A stretch of 64,000 nucleotides of DNA from Ignavibacteria bacterium (GTDB taxonomy: Bacteria > Bacteroidota > Ignavibacteria > SZUA-365), in assembly GCA_016720835.1 (NCBI GenBank), contig JADKJW010000001.1, positions 186,001 to 250,000 of the forward strand. Direction: 5' to 3'. How positions within the stretch are numbered: position 1 is the stretch's first letter; each line of letters begins with the position of its first letter. Positions 35,580-44,319 of this stretch are shown in pieces. The notes beneath the pieces were generated by a model. That model searched no databases, was not told where the DNA came from, and saw only the letters and a list, made by a program, of their open reading frames with translations. The position numbers and the translations under genes were made by a program.

Positions 35580-38500
35580 TCAGGCCCTCCCTCCCGCGGC
35601 GGCGGTCGGCCGCCTTCGGCGACCCTGCATGCGCACGATCACATAGAAGAGGCTGAGCAGGCCGACCGCGATGACGCCGAACACCACGATGAGCGACGAC
35701 GACCAGAGACTGGTGAGATCAATGCCGTACGACACGGTGCTCTTCGTCATCACGCGCACCTGGTGCGTCCCCTCCGGCAGGAACATGCCATAGCGGTCGC
35801 TCCCCTTCATCACCTGCAACGGACGTTCGAAGCCGTCGACGTACAGCGCCATGGGAGATTTATTCAGCGTCACGAGACAGCGCCCGGGGGCGGAGTAGCG
35901 GAAATCCACGCTCCGTTCGCCCTCGGTGATCGACAGCAGCGTGCCCGTGATCGACAGCAAGGTCGCGTGCAGGAAATCGGACCTGAACAACCGGTTCTCG
36001 TCGGGGCGGATCGTGATGGTGTGCGCGCCGGCCGGGATCAGGTACCTGCCGTCCGCGGTGCCGGTGCGGGTCGTCCCGTCGACGCGGATGATGGGGTACT
36101 CTTCGCCGAGATGCAGCGTGACGCCGTACTGAGAGACGACACGATATCCGTCGGGGATGCGCTCCAGAACGGCGGAGCCCGCGAGGGCATACGCGAGGAG
36201 CGGGAAATCCTGCGGATTGACACTGGACTCCGCGTAGATCACGACGCGGTCGACCTCCTGCGCGCAGATGTTGACCAGTTGAAACGCCTCGGTCCCGGTC
36301 TGTATCAGGGTCGGAAACGGCGTCGGTTTGTCCGGAGTGCGCCAGGGACCGATGTTGAGGTCGAGGAGAAAATCGTTCCCGAGGCGCGCGCGATACGTCG
36401 CCGCGATGTCGCGGTATCGCGCGGGATCCTCCGACCAGCGCGCGGCGGGATCCTCGACGTTGAGCGTGAAACGACGGCGCTTCCGGAGTTCCAGAATGGA
36501 CTCGACGTCGATGCCTTCTCTCCGCCGCAGCTCGGGAGAGCCGAGGTTGTCGAGCGAGGTCAGGATGATGTCGAAGCCCGGACGCGACTTCCGGATCTCC
36601 TCTCCGATACCGAGGATGCGATCGTGGATCGGCACGAGACGCGCGACGCGCCAGTCCTCGAAGCGCTTCAACCCCGACGGATTGCGCTTCCAGAAACGGG
36701 GCGATCCGGGATCGAGCAGGTCCGCGGGGTCGAACCCCGCGATGCGCTTGAACTCCGCGCGCGCGGAGGAGTGCATCGGCGTGAATTTCGTCGGTTCCTC
36801 CGGACCGCTGCCCGACTCGAACGAGACCTCCGCGAAGTTGACGCCGTCGAAATCGAAGCGGCGCAGGAAATTCCGGTACACGCCGGTCATGGCGTCGAGG
36901 CAGGCGGGATCCGTCATGGCCATGGGGTAGCGCCAGGAGGGCCGCGCGTCCTCCCCCTTCGCATTCTTTTCGCGCCACGCGGGATGTTCCAGCCAGAACT
37001 TCTGGCTGATCTGGGGCGGCTCGAGCCAGGCGTAGACAAGGATGCCGTTGGCGTGGCAGAGGTCGATGAGACGGCGGTAATCGTACACCCACGTCTTCCA
37101 TTCATGCCAACCGGCGGCATGCACCACGCGCACGCCGTGGCCGGCCCAGCGCTTGACGAGATCCTCGACACTGATGTATTTCCTGTAGCCGGGATCGAAG
37201 AACACTTCGAGCGCGTCGCGGCGCAGCACGGGCACGAGCCCGAAGAAGCTCCGCACATATTCGACCAGAAACGGGAAGCGGCTGTATCCCCCGCTGCTGA
37301 TCGGATCGAAACGGCACCCGAAGTACAGGAATCTGCCCTTCTCAAAATCCCGGCCGATCACGATCGGCGCTTCGGTGAGTTCGTCGATGGCGAAGGCCTG
37401 GTCGTTCTCTTCCATCTCGAACTTGGCGAAGGGCTCCGGGGTCTGCCAATCGATGACCTCGTCCGGAAAAAGCTTGTCGCTCACCCTTTCGACACGGGTG
37501 GTGCTCCCGGTGTAGATAATGCCGAGTTCCTTCGCAAGCTCGCTCTTCGCGTCGGTGATGCAGAAGCCGCCGTTGCGCGTCCACTCGATGATGGCGCTCA
37601 AGCGCTGGTCCGAGAGTTTGTCCACGGTGTGGTACGGCACGACGATGAGATTGTATCGTTTCAGCGGCATGGGCCGGCCCGTGCTCAGGGTGTCCACCGA
37701 GATCCCCACCGCGCGGAGCGCCTGCGCGAAACTGTTCTGATCGCGCCAGGCCCCGCCGGTCGCATCGCTGTCCCACACCACGCCGGCGCGCGCCTCGGTG
37801 CGCGTCTTCTTCGGCGGGAACATCCAGTCCACGACCTTCCGGACGCTGCGCGTCGCCTTCTCGACCAGTGTCGACTCGTGGTCGCGGATTTCCGTCGGCG
37901 AGGCGACGTAGATCTCGCCGTCGGAAAGGGACACCGTGCGCGTGACCGGACCGGTGATTCTGTTCGGCAGCGTCTGCGCGCGCGCGATCTTCCCGTCGCG
38001 TCCGATGTAGTACTCGCGCAGGAACTGGTCGGAAAGCGTGATGGTCACCGTGCCGTTGCCGGTCACGATCGCCTTGTCGGGCAGCACGACGCGGTTGTTC
38101 ATGTCCTTGACGTCGGCGAAGGTGTACCCCAGAGCCTTGATCCCGCGGACAAGCCGTTCGAGGTTCTCGAGCGGCACGAAGGAATGGTAGAAGCAGGCGG
38201 CAAAGCCGTCGCGCACGGCGAGATTGGCGGCCGCGTAGCGGATCAGATTCTCCACCTGGTCCGACGACGCTGCCGGATCATCGGGATCGAAGGGCACGTA
38301 GCCGAGATTCTCGGGGATGATGCGCTGCCCGTGGAGGTCTTTCTCGATGATGTACGGGAAAAACTGGCTGTAGTCGGCATTGTCGATCGCGAGGCGCTGT
38401 TCCATGGCGGTCGAGAAAACCCCCGCGGCGGCATCGTAGGCGATCTGCGATCCGGTATAATGCGGCGTCTCCCAGAGCACGGGATAGATGCCGTTCTTCA

Positions 38501-39527
38501 TGCACTCGTCGAGAGCCATCACGAGCTTGCGGCGGTCGGCGTCGACGGTTTCTCCCTGGATCGGTTTGTTTCGCGCGTCGTCCCAGAACTCGTAATCCGC
38601 CCCGGTGACGCCCTTGTACTGATGCGTCGCTCCGTGCATGACGACGGTGGCGCCATGACGCACCATGTACCTGATGGCGTCCGCGAATTCCGGCTTGTCG
38701 GAAATGCTGAGACGAATGCCGTTGCCGGGATCGACGTAGAAGGGCACCAGACCGACGAGAAAGGGAATGCCCTCGGCGGCGAGGACGTCCGCCACGGCCC
38801 GAAGCCGTTCGGGATTTTCGAGGGGATGCACGTCCTCGATGCGGAGCAGCGCGCGGTGGATGGCCGGATGATTCTGCCGGAGAATATCGTGCAGGAGGTC
38901 GGCGAAGAGCAGGTAGCGATCGGCCTCCGTCGCCGAGGCGAAAGGAGAATCGGCCACGACCCAGAAATCCCCGCTCCGCACGATGTACGGCACCATGGTC
39001 TTCTTCGACGACGCGGTGGCGACGACGACGCAGCGCTTCGGATCGGTGACGCGGAGCACCGTCAGGTTGGGTTCCTCCTTGGTGAACACGGCGCCGCCCC
39101 GCCGCACCGTCGGGTACCCGGTGGTGGTGTCGAAGACGATCGGTTCGAAACCGTAGCGCGGGGAGGTCGGCTGTGCCGCGCTGTAGGCGAGCAGTCCCGT
39201 GTGCAGCCACACGGCGGTCGCCGTCCGCTGCGCGAGGTCGCGCATGAAGTCCGCGGGAGGCGTGAAACGCGGAGTGAAACCGATGACGAAGACAGCGTCG
39301 TATCCGCGCATCTCGCCGCTCCGGTACGCGTCCATGGCGCGTATCGTCGTCGTCTGCGTGAAGTGACCGAGCAGGGTGGCGAGTTGGCGGGCGTCGCCGC
39401 GCGCGAAGTTGGTGGCTTCGTCCTTCCCCTCGTGCAGAACGAGAATCGTCCGCACCGGAGACTGGGCCTGCGCCCGCAACCCGAGCAGCAGCAGCAGGAA
39501 CGCAAGGATGCTGGTGGGACGCATCAT
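35580..39527 (-). CDS. DUF2334 deacetylase-like plus glycoside-hydrolase-like exported protein
   Basis: 1315 residues with a signal peptide (SILAFLLLLLGLRAQAQ). Residues 210-460 resemble DUF2334, a polysaccharide-deacetylase relative: ALLRIEDVHPLENPERLRAV, HGATVVMHGATHQY and LWETPHYTG. Residues 600-770 look like a GATase-like/Rossmann module. Residues 780-1060 form a TIM-barrel-like glycoside hydrolase segment (YISVEDLVKRWAGHGVRVVH and ANGILVYAWLEPPQISQKFW, with candidate acidic residues in DGVNFAEVSFE). There is one C-terminal membrane span (about 1275-1298). A deacetylase plus glycosidase in one exported chain, next to a GT2 synthase, mirrors PgaB (PNAG) and PelA. The family assignments rest on motif memory. 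Confidence 0.85.
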   Translation of the reverse strand: MMRPTSILAFLLLLLGLRAQAQSPVRTILVLHEGKDEATNFARGDARQLATLLGHFTQTTTIRAMDAYRSGEMRGYDAVFVIGFTPRFTPPADFMRDLAQRTATAVWLHTGLLAYSAAQPTSPRYGFEPIVFDTTTGYPTVRRGGAVFTKEEPNLTVLRVTDPKRCVVVATASSKKTMVPYIVRSGDFWVVADSPFASATEADRYLLFADLLHDILRQNHPAIHRALLRIEDVHPLENPERLRAVADVLAAEGIPFLVGLVPFYVDPGNGIRLSISDKPEFADAIRYMVRHGATVVMHGATHQYKGVTGADYEFWDDARNKPIQGETVDADRRKLVMALDECMKNGIYPVLWETPHYTGSQIAYDAAAGVFSTAMEQRLAIDNADYSQFFPYIIEKDLHGQRIIPENLGYVPFDPDDPAASSDQVENLIRYAAANLAVRDGFAACFYHSFVPLENLERLVRGIKALGYTFADVKDMNNRVVLPDKAIVTGNGTVTITLSDQFLREYYIGRDGKIARAQTLPNRITGPVTRTVSLSDGEIYVASPTEIRDHESTLVEKATRSVRKVVDWMFPPKKTRTEARAGVVWDSDATGGAWRDQNSFAQALRAVGISVDTLSTGRPMPLKRYNLIVVPYHTVDKLSDQRLSAIIEWTRNGGFCITDAKSELAKELGIIYTGSTTRVERVSDKLFPDEVIDWQTPEPFAKFEMEENDQAFAIDELTEAPIVIGRDFEKGRFLYFGCRFDPISSGGYSRFPFLVEYVRSFFGLVPVLRRDALEVFFDPGYRKYISVEDLVKRWAGHGVRVVHAAGWHEWKTWVYDYRRLIDLCHANGILVYAWLEPPQISQKFWLEHPAWREKNAKGEDARPSWRYPMAMTDPACLDAMTGVYRNFLRRFDFDGVNFAEVSFESGSGPEEPTKFTPMHSSARAEFKRIAGFDPADLLDPGSPRFWKRNPSGLKRFEDWRVARLVPIHDRILGIGEEIRKSRPGFDIILTSLDNLGSPELRRREGIDVESILELRKRRRFTLNVEDPAARWSEDPARYRDIAATYRARLGNDFLLDLNIGPWRTPDKPTPFPTLIQTGTEAFQLVNICAQEVDRVVIYAESSVNPQDFPLLAYALAGSAVLERIPDGYRVVSQYGVTLHLGEEYPIIRVDGTTRTGTADGRYLIPAGAHTITIRPDENRLFRSDFLHATLLSITGTLLSITEGERSVDFRYSAPGRCLVTLNKSPMALYVDGFERPLQVMKGSDRYGMFLPEGTHQVRVMTKSTVSYGIDLTSLWSSSLIVVFGVIAVGLLSLFYVIVRMQGRRRRPTAAAGGRA

Positions 39528-42007
39528 CGGACGCGCAGCACGGGCCGGGTGAACGCCGCATTCGGCGTCATCAGGCGGATGAAATACATCCCTGGCTCCG
39601 GAAAGTTCGCGCGGTCCGCCGTGACGGTCACCCGCCGGGAATCTGCCGCACGCGCCGCGGCATCGCGCAGCGCCGCCGTCAGGTCCGACACCATGCCGCC
39701 GCGCGCGTCGTACAACCGCAGCGTCATCCCGGTAACGTCGCCCATCGCGCGCGACGACGGCAGCAGCACCTCGAAAGAGATGGTCTCCGCGGCGGGATTC
39801 GGATACCCCGCGCCGAGACCGAAGCCGTCGCCGTCCGCCCCGAGCGCCACCTCGAGCACGGGACTGTATGCGCAGGCGCCGTCGAGATCCACTTGCCGCA
39901 GACGGTACCGGACGGACGTCGCGCCCTCCGGGTCGTCATTATAGGAGTATCGCATCCGATATTTCGACACCGGGTACGCGGGCACGAAACCGACCGGATG
40001 CCATCGTCCGGCGTCCAGACGCTGGACGTCGAAGCCGGCATTGAAGCGCTCGTCCGCGGTTTCCCACTGCAGATGCACGAGTGTTCCGGAGGCGGTGCCG
40101 GTGAAGGACAGGAAGGTGACCGGCGTCGGATAGGACCCGTTCGCGAGCGCCATGCCGAAGTCGCCCACGGCATGCACCGTGGACCCTCCCGCGGCGGCGC
40201 CGTAGAAACTGTACATGGCGTGGCTCCGTTCCTGCGTCCACGAGGCGCCGGCATCCGTCGTGCGAAGGATGAGACCGGCGTCGCCGAAGGCGGCGAGATC
40301 GTTCGAGGAGGTTTGCACGATGCGGAAGAGCGGGGAGGCCTGGTTCGTCACGACCTGATCCCAGGTCTGCCCCGCGTCGGTGGTGACGAGGATGGTGCCC
40401 GCGTCGCCGCAGATCCAGCCGTTGTCGCCTGAAAGCGTGACGGAGAACAGCGCGTCCTGCGTGAAGCTCGATTGCCGCTGCCAGCTTGCCCCCGCGTTGG
40501 TCGTGAAGAGAATGACGCCGTTCGCGCCGACCGCCGCGCCGATGGAATCGGTCAGCATGTCGATGCCGTTGAGATCGTCGAGCGTTCCGCTCGCGATGGC
40601 GCCCCACGTCGTCCCGCCGTTGGTGGTCTTGATGATCTTGCCGCTGAGGCCCACGGCGTACCCGACCGACGCGCTCGGGAAGTCGATGCCGTTGAGCGCG
40701 ACGGACTGCCCGCTCGTCTGCGGCGCCCAGGCCGCGCCCCCGCTGGTCGTGCGCAGGATCAGGCCGCCGGCACCGCAGATCCACGCGTGCTGCGCGTCCG
40801 TCGCCGCGGCGCCGTACAGGGAGGCTGCAACAAGTCCGTTCGCCTGCCGCGTCCACGTCGCGCCGCCGTCCGTGGTCGCGAGAATCGTTCCGGCTTCACC
40901 GACGGCCCACGCATCCTGGCTGCCGGCGCAGGCGACGGCGTTGAGCGTTGCGCGCGATCCCGACAGGACGTTGGCGAACGCTCCACCCGTGGATTGCAGG
41001 ATGTCGCCGAACACGCCGACGGCGACGACCGATGCCGCGCTCGCGGCGATCGATTCCAGTCCGTTGGAGGAGACCGCCACCGAAGACCATGACACGCCGC
41101 CGTTCGTGCTTTTCACGAGCGCGCCGCTCTCTCCGCAGGCGTAGCCGGTGTTCGCGTCCAGGAACACGACGCTGTTGAAATCGGCGCCGCTGCCCACCGC
41201 GGTGGAGCGCGTCCAGGACACGCCGCCGTTCGTCGTGCGCAGGATGGAGCCGAAGGTACCCGCCGCCCATCCGAGCGACGCGTTCAGAAAGTACACGCCG
41301 ATCAGGTCGTACGACCCCGGACCGGAGATCGAGACCTGCGACCAGTTCACGCCGCCATTGGTCGTGCGCAACACGGTCTTCGACGCCCCGACGCATATCC
41401 CATTCGTCGCGCTCGTGAAGGCAACATCGTTGATGTTGTTCGATGAGCCGGAGTTCTGCGCCGACCAGGTGACGCCGGCGTTCGCGGTGTGCCTGATCAT
41501 GCCCGCATCCCCGACGAACCACGCCTCCGACGCGGAAACAGCATACAGCTGGTTGATGCCCGCCGTTGTTCCGCTGGCCTGCGAACTCCACGACATGCCG
41601 CCGTCATTGGTCAGCAGAACCCGCCCGTTGTCCCCTACCGCCCATGCCTGCGACACGGACACCGCGCACGTTCCGCGGAGGAAATCGTCGACGCCGCTTT
41701 CCTGCACTGTCCACGTCGCGCCTGCATCGCTCGTCACGGCGATGACGCCCGCCCCGCCGACCGCCCACCCCGTCGTCGACAGCGGTGCGAAGGACACTTT
41801 CCACAGGTCGTTGCCCTGCGGACGCGGTTGCTGCCAGTTCCATTGTGCGGTCAGCTGCCCGGCGAACAACATCAACACCGCAACATACCGGAGTGATGCC
41901 GTGAGGCGGAACCGCTTCCATGACGCGCAAGTACATGGCCCGGAGGAATGCTGAAGCGGAGTACGAATAGTTGAAGGAGGGAGGGAAATCGGCAACGCAG
42001 TGTTCAT
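39524..42007 (-). CDS. YCF48-like beta-propeller with T9SS sorting domain
   Basis: About 827 residues from the ATG at 42007; an ATG at 42061, directly after the upstream stop, would add 18 residues. Neither start gives a normal signal peptide, because the hydrophobic core LRYVAVLMLFAGQLTAQ lies about 40-55 residues in. From there the chain is about twelve repeats of the kind WAVGDNGRVLLTNDGGMSWS, the YCF48/BNR propeller blade. A beta-sandwich and a C-terminal sorting domain (GYPNPAAETISFEV) follow. It is secreted through T9SS and probably extracellular. The stop overlaps the start of the DUF2334 gene by four bases (ATGA), so it is translationally coupled to the polysaccharide genes. Confidence 0.88.
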   Translation of the reverse strand: MNTALPISLPPSTIRTPLQHSSGPCTCASWKRFRLTASLRYVAVLMLFAGQLTAQWNWQQPRPQGNDLWKVSFAPLSTTGWAVGGAGVIAVTSDAGATWTVQESGVDDFLRGTCAVSVSQAWAVGDNGRVLLTNDGGMSWSSQASGTTAGINQLYAVSASEAWFVGDAGMIRHTANAGVTWSAQNSGSSNNINDVAFTSATNGICVGASKTVLRTTNGGVNWSQVSISGPGSYDLIGVYFLNASLGWAAGTFGSILRTTNGGVSWTRSTAVGSGADFNSVVFLDANTGYACGESGALVKSTNGGVSWSSVAVSSNGLESIAASAASVVAVGVFGDILQSTGGAFANVLSGSRATLNAVACAGSQDAWAVGEAGTILATTDGGATWTRQANGLVAASLYGAAATDAQHAWICGAGGLILRTTSGGAAWAPQTSGQSVALNGIDFPSASVGYAVGLSGKIIKTTNGGTTWGAIASGTLDDLNGIDMLTDSIGAAVGANGVILFTTNAGASWQRQSSFTQDALFSVTLSGDNGWICGDAGTILVTTDAGQTWDQVVTNQASPLFRIVQTSSNDLAAFGDAGLILRTTDAGASWTQERSHAMYSFYGAAAGGSTVHAVGDFGMALANGSYPTPVTFLSFTGTASGTLVHLQWETADERFNAGFDVQRLDAGRWHPVGFVPAYPVSKYRMRYSYNDDPEGATSVRYRLRQVDLDGACAYSPVLEVALGADGDGFGLGAGYPNPAAETISFEVLLPSSRAMGDVTGMTLRLYDARGGMVSDLTAALRDAAARAADSRRVTVTADRANFPEPGMYFIRLMTPNAAFTRPVLRVR

Positions 42008-42061
42008 GGGCAAAAGGGAATGAGGGATGAGGCGGACCTGAAGTATCACGGTTGGATGCAT

Positions 42062-44176
42062 TTATCGCAGGAGAAGTTTCATTCCCGAGCGTCGCGACCC
42101 GATGCTGACTTCGCATCGGTACACGCCGCGCGCTGCGCGGGCGCCGAGACGGAACGGAATGGTGACGTCGATCGCGGCTCCCCGCCACGCCCCGACGGCG
42201 GCCTTGAATGCGTCGCTCAAATCCAGCACGGTGCGTCCGCGCATGTCCGTGATTCTGAGAACCGCGTGCTCCGCATTCTGCTCTGTGCCCGGCTGCCCAG
42301 CGTCGATGCGGATGCGCAGCGCGGCATCGGACGCCGCGGGATTCGGATACACGGACAGCGAGATTGCGGACGGCGCCGGCTGCACACCCTCCACGTTCGT
42401 CGTCGTGACGCCGTACCGCAGAATCGTTCCGAAATCCCCGGACAGCCAACCCTGCTGCGGGTCCGGAAAATCAAGGCAATAGAGATTGTACGCGGACGGC
42501 ACGTATTCGCGCACCCAGGTGCTCCCCGCATCAGTGCTGTGCAGGAGTGTGCTGCCATCGCCTGCCGCCCACAACGACGAGCGCGACGGGGCGGAGAATG
42601 CGTACAGCGATGTCGCAATGCCGGTGGTCTGCCGCGACCAGTTCGTGCCGCCGTTCGTGGTATGAATGATCGTTCCGTTGTCGCCGACGGCCCACCCTTC
42701 GAGAGTCGTCACGAAACGCGTCCAGTACAGCGCTTCGTCCGTGCCGCTTGCCTGCGGCTGCCAGCTGCCTCCGCCGTCGTTCGAGCGAAGGATGAGGCCG
42801 CTCTCGCCCACAACGATGATGGTGCGGGCGTCGACGACGTGCAGCCCGAAGAGCATCTCCTGCCGGCCCGTTGCCTGCCTCGACCATGAATCGCCGCCGT
42901 CGGTCGTGTGGAGAACGATGCCGAGTTCCCCCACGGTCCAGGCTTCACGGTCGGTCGCGCAATCGACTGCGAGCAGGATGTTCGAAAATGCATTCGTCTG
43001 CTGCGTCCACAGGAGACCGGCATTCGAGGTGGACAGAATGACGCCGCTCTCGCCGACGGCCCAGGCTTTGTCTCGCGAAGCGGCCTTCCCCCCGAACAGG
43101 GAATTCCCAAGCTTCGCGGTCTCCTCCATCCAGGATGCGCCGCCATCCGTGCTGTGAACGATGACGCCGTCCTCGCCCATCCCCCATCCGGTCGCGGGAT
43201 CGGCGAAACTGATCCAGTTCACACTCTTGCGGGTTCCGCGGCTGAGCGAGGTCCATGCTGCGCCATTGTCCGTGGAACGGAGGATGTGCCCGATATCGCC
43301 GACGGCAAGCAGCGTCGAGCCGCGCCCGCTCAACGCCTCGAACACCTCGTCTTTGACCGATGTGAGGAAAGGGGACCACGCCGCGCCGCCGTTCGTCGTG
43401 CGCAGCAGATACCCGCCGTCGCACGCGGCCCAGACATTCGCCGCATCCGCCGCGAAGAGACCGTTGACGTTGCGCGCGAGGCCGCTGCTCTGCTGATCCC
43501 AGCGCAGCCCGCCGTTCACTGTCGAGAACATCGCTCCGTTTGTGCCGCCGGCCCAGCCCGCGGAGGGCCCCGCGAAGCACACGGCGAACAGATCGGGACT
43601 GCCGCTCATCGTTTTGCCTGTCCAGCTCCTGCCGCCGTCGGATGTGCGCAAGAGTGTGCCGGCCGAACCCGCGACGAAGCCATCGCTGGAATTCGGGAAG
43701 GCGATGGCGTTCAGGGAAGCGGAACTGCCCGATGACTGCCGTACCCAGCTGGCGCCGCCATCGCTGCTGTATAGGATGATCCCGTTGTCCCCGCAGGCCC
43801 AGCCGTTCATCGCGTCGGAAAATGCGACACCGTTGAGACCTTCGAGGGTTCCCGTCGCCATCTCGATCCACTCCGCCCCGTGGTTTGTGGTGCGAATGCA
43901 GGTGCCGTTGTCACCGACGGCGACGGCGGTCTGCGCGTCGAGCACGGCGATCCCGAGAAGGTTGTCGGTCAACGCGTACATCTCGCCGCGCCAGGAAATG
44001 CCGCCGTCGAGCGAATGGAGCACCGTTCCGTTGTTGCCGACCGCCCATACGTCGTCCGGCGCGGCCCATGCCACCGCGCTGAGCTGGTTCCCCTGCGGCT
44101 GCGGGTTGGACCAGTTCCAGCTCGTTTGCGCATGCATCGACAATGAGAGAACGACCATCAACGCCAGAATCCGCAT
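42062..44176 (-). CDS. YCF48-like beta-propeller with T9SS sorting domain (first gene of run)
   Basis: 704 residues from the ATG at 44176, with AAGGAG six bases upstream and a clean signal peptide (MRILALMVVLSLSMHAQ). About twelve to thirteen propeller blades of the form AVGDNGTVLHSLDGGISW, GDNGIILYSSDGGASW and so on make one or two propellers. A T9SS-type C-terminal segment (SLSVYPNPAASDAALRIRID) ends the protein. It is closely similar in layout to the neighbour at 39524, so the two probably arose by duplication. They may bind each other or the polymer. Function is unknown. Confidence 0.9.
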   Translation of the reverse strand: MRILALMVVLSLSMHAQTSWNWSNPQPQGNQLSAVAWAAPDDVWAVGNNGTVLHSLDGGISWRGEMYALTDNLLGIAVLDAQTAVAVGDNGTCIRTTNHGAEWIEMATGTLEGLNGVAFSDAMNGWACGDNGIILYSSDGGASWVRQSSGSSASLNAIAFPNSSDGFVAGSAGTLLRTSDGGRSWTGKTMSGSPDLFAVCFAGPSAGWAGGTNGAMFSTVNGGLRWDQQSSGLARNVNGLFAADAANVWAACDGGYLLRTTNGGAAWSPFLTSVKDEVFEALSGRGSTLLAVGDIGHILRSTDNGAAWTSLSRGTRKSVNWISFADPATGWGMGEDGVIVHSTDGGASWMEETAKLGNSLFGGKAASRDKAWAVGESGVILSTSNAGLLWTQQTNAFSNILLAVDCATDREAWTVGELGIVLHTTDGGDSWSRQATGRQEMLFGLHVVDARTIIVVGESGLILRSNDGGGSWQPQASGTDEALYWTRFVTTLEGWAVGDNGTIIHTTNGGTNWSRQTTGIATSLYAFSAPSRSSLWAAGDGSTLLHSTDAGSTWVREYVPSAYNLYCLDFPDPQQGWLSGDFGTILRYGVTTTNVEGVQPAPSAISLSVYPNPAASDAALRIRIDAGQPGTEQNAEHAVLRITDMRGRTVLDLSDAFKAAVGAWRGAAIDVTIPFRLGARAARGVYRCEVSIGSRRSGMKLLLR

Positions 44177-44319
44177 GGTACTCCTTGGGCGGGTGTTTCT
44201 TGAGGACACGCTGCAAAATACCATAGTTGCGGGCACGAAACGGCATCTGGCAGGAATACTTCCCACCAGATGCGCGATGCGCATCAGGAGACAGCCGCGA
44301 ACGGCTCAGGCGGAAAAGA

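Noticed and set aside
35511..39944. A 1477-codon open frame on the + strand opposite the DUF2334 gene
   Set aside because: High GC makes long antisense frames; the composition is Arg/Gly/His-rich with no motifs, while the minus strand has recognised domains.
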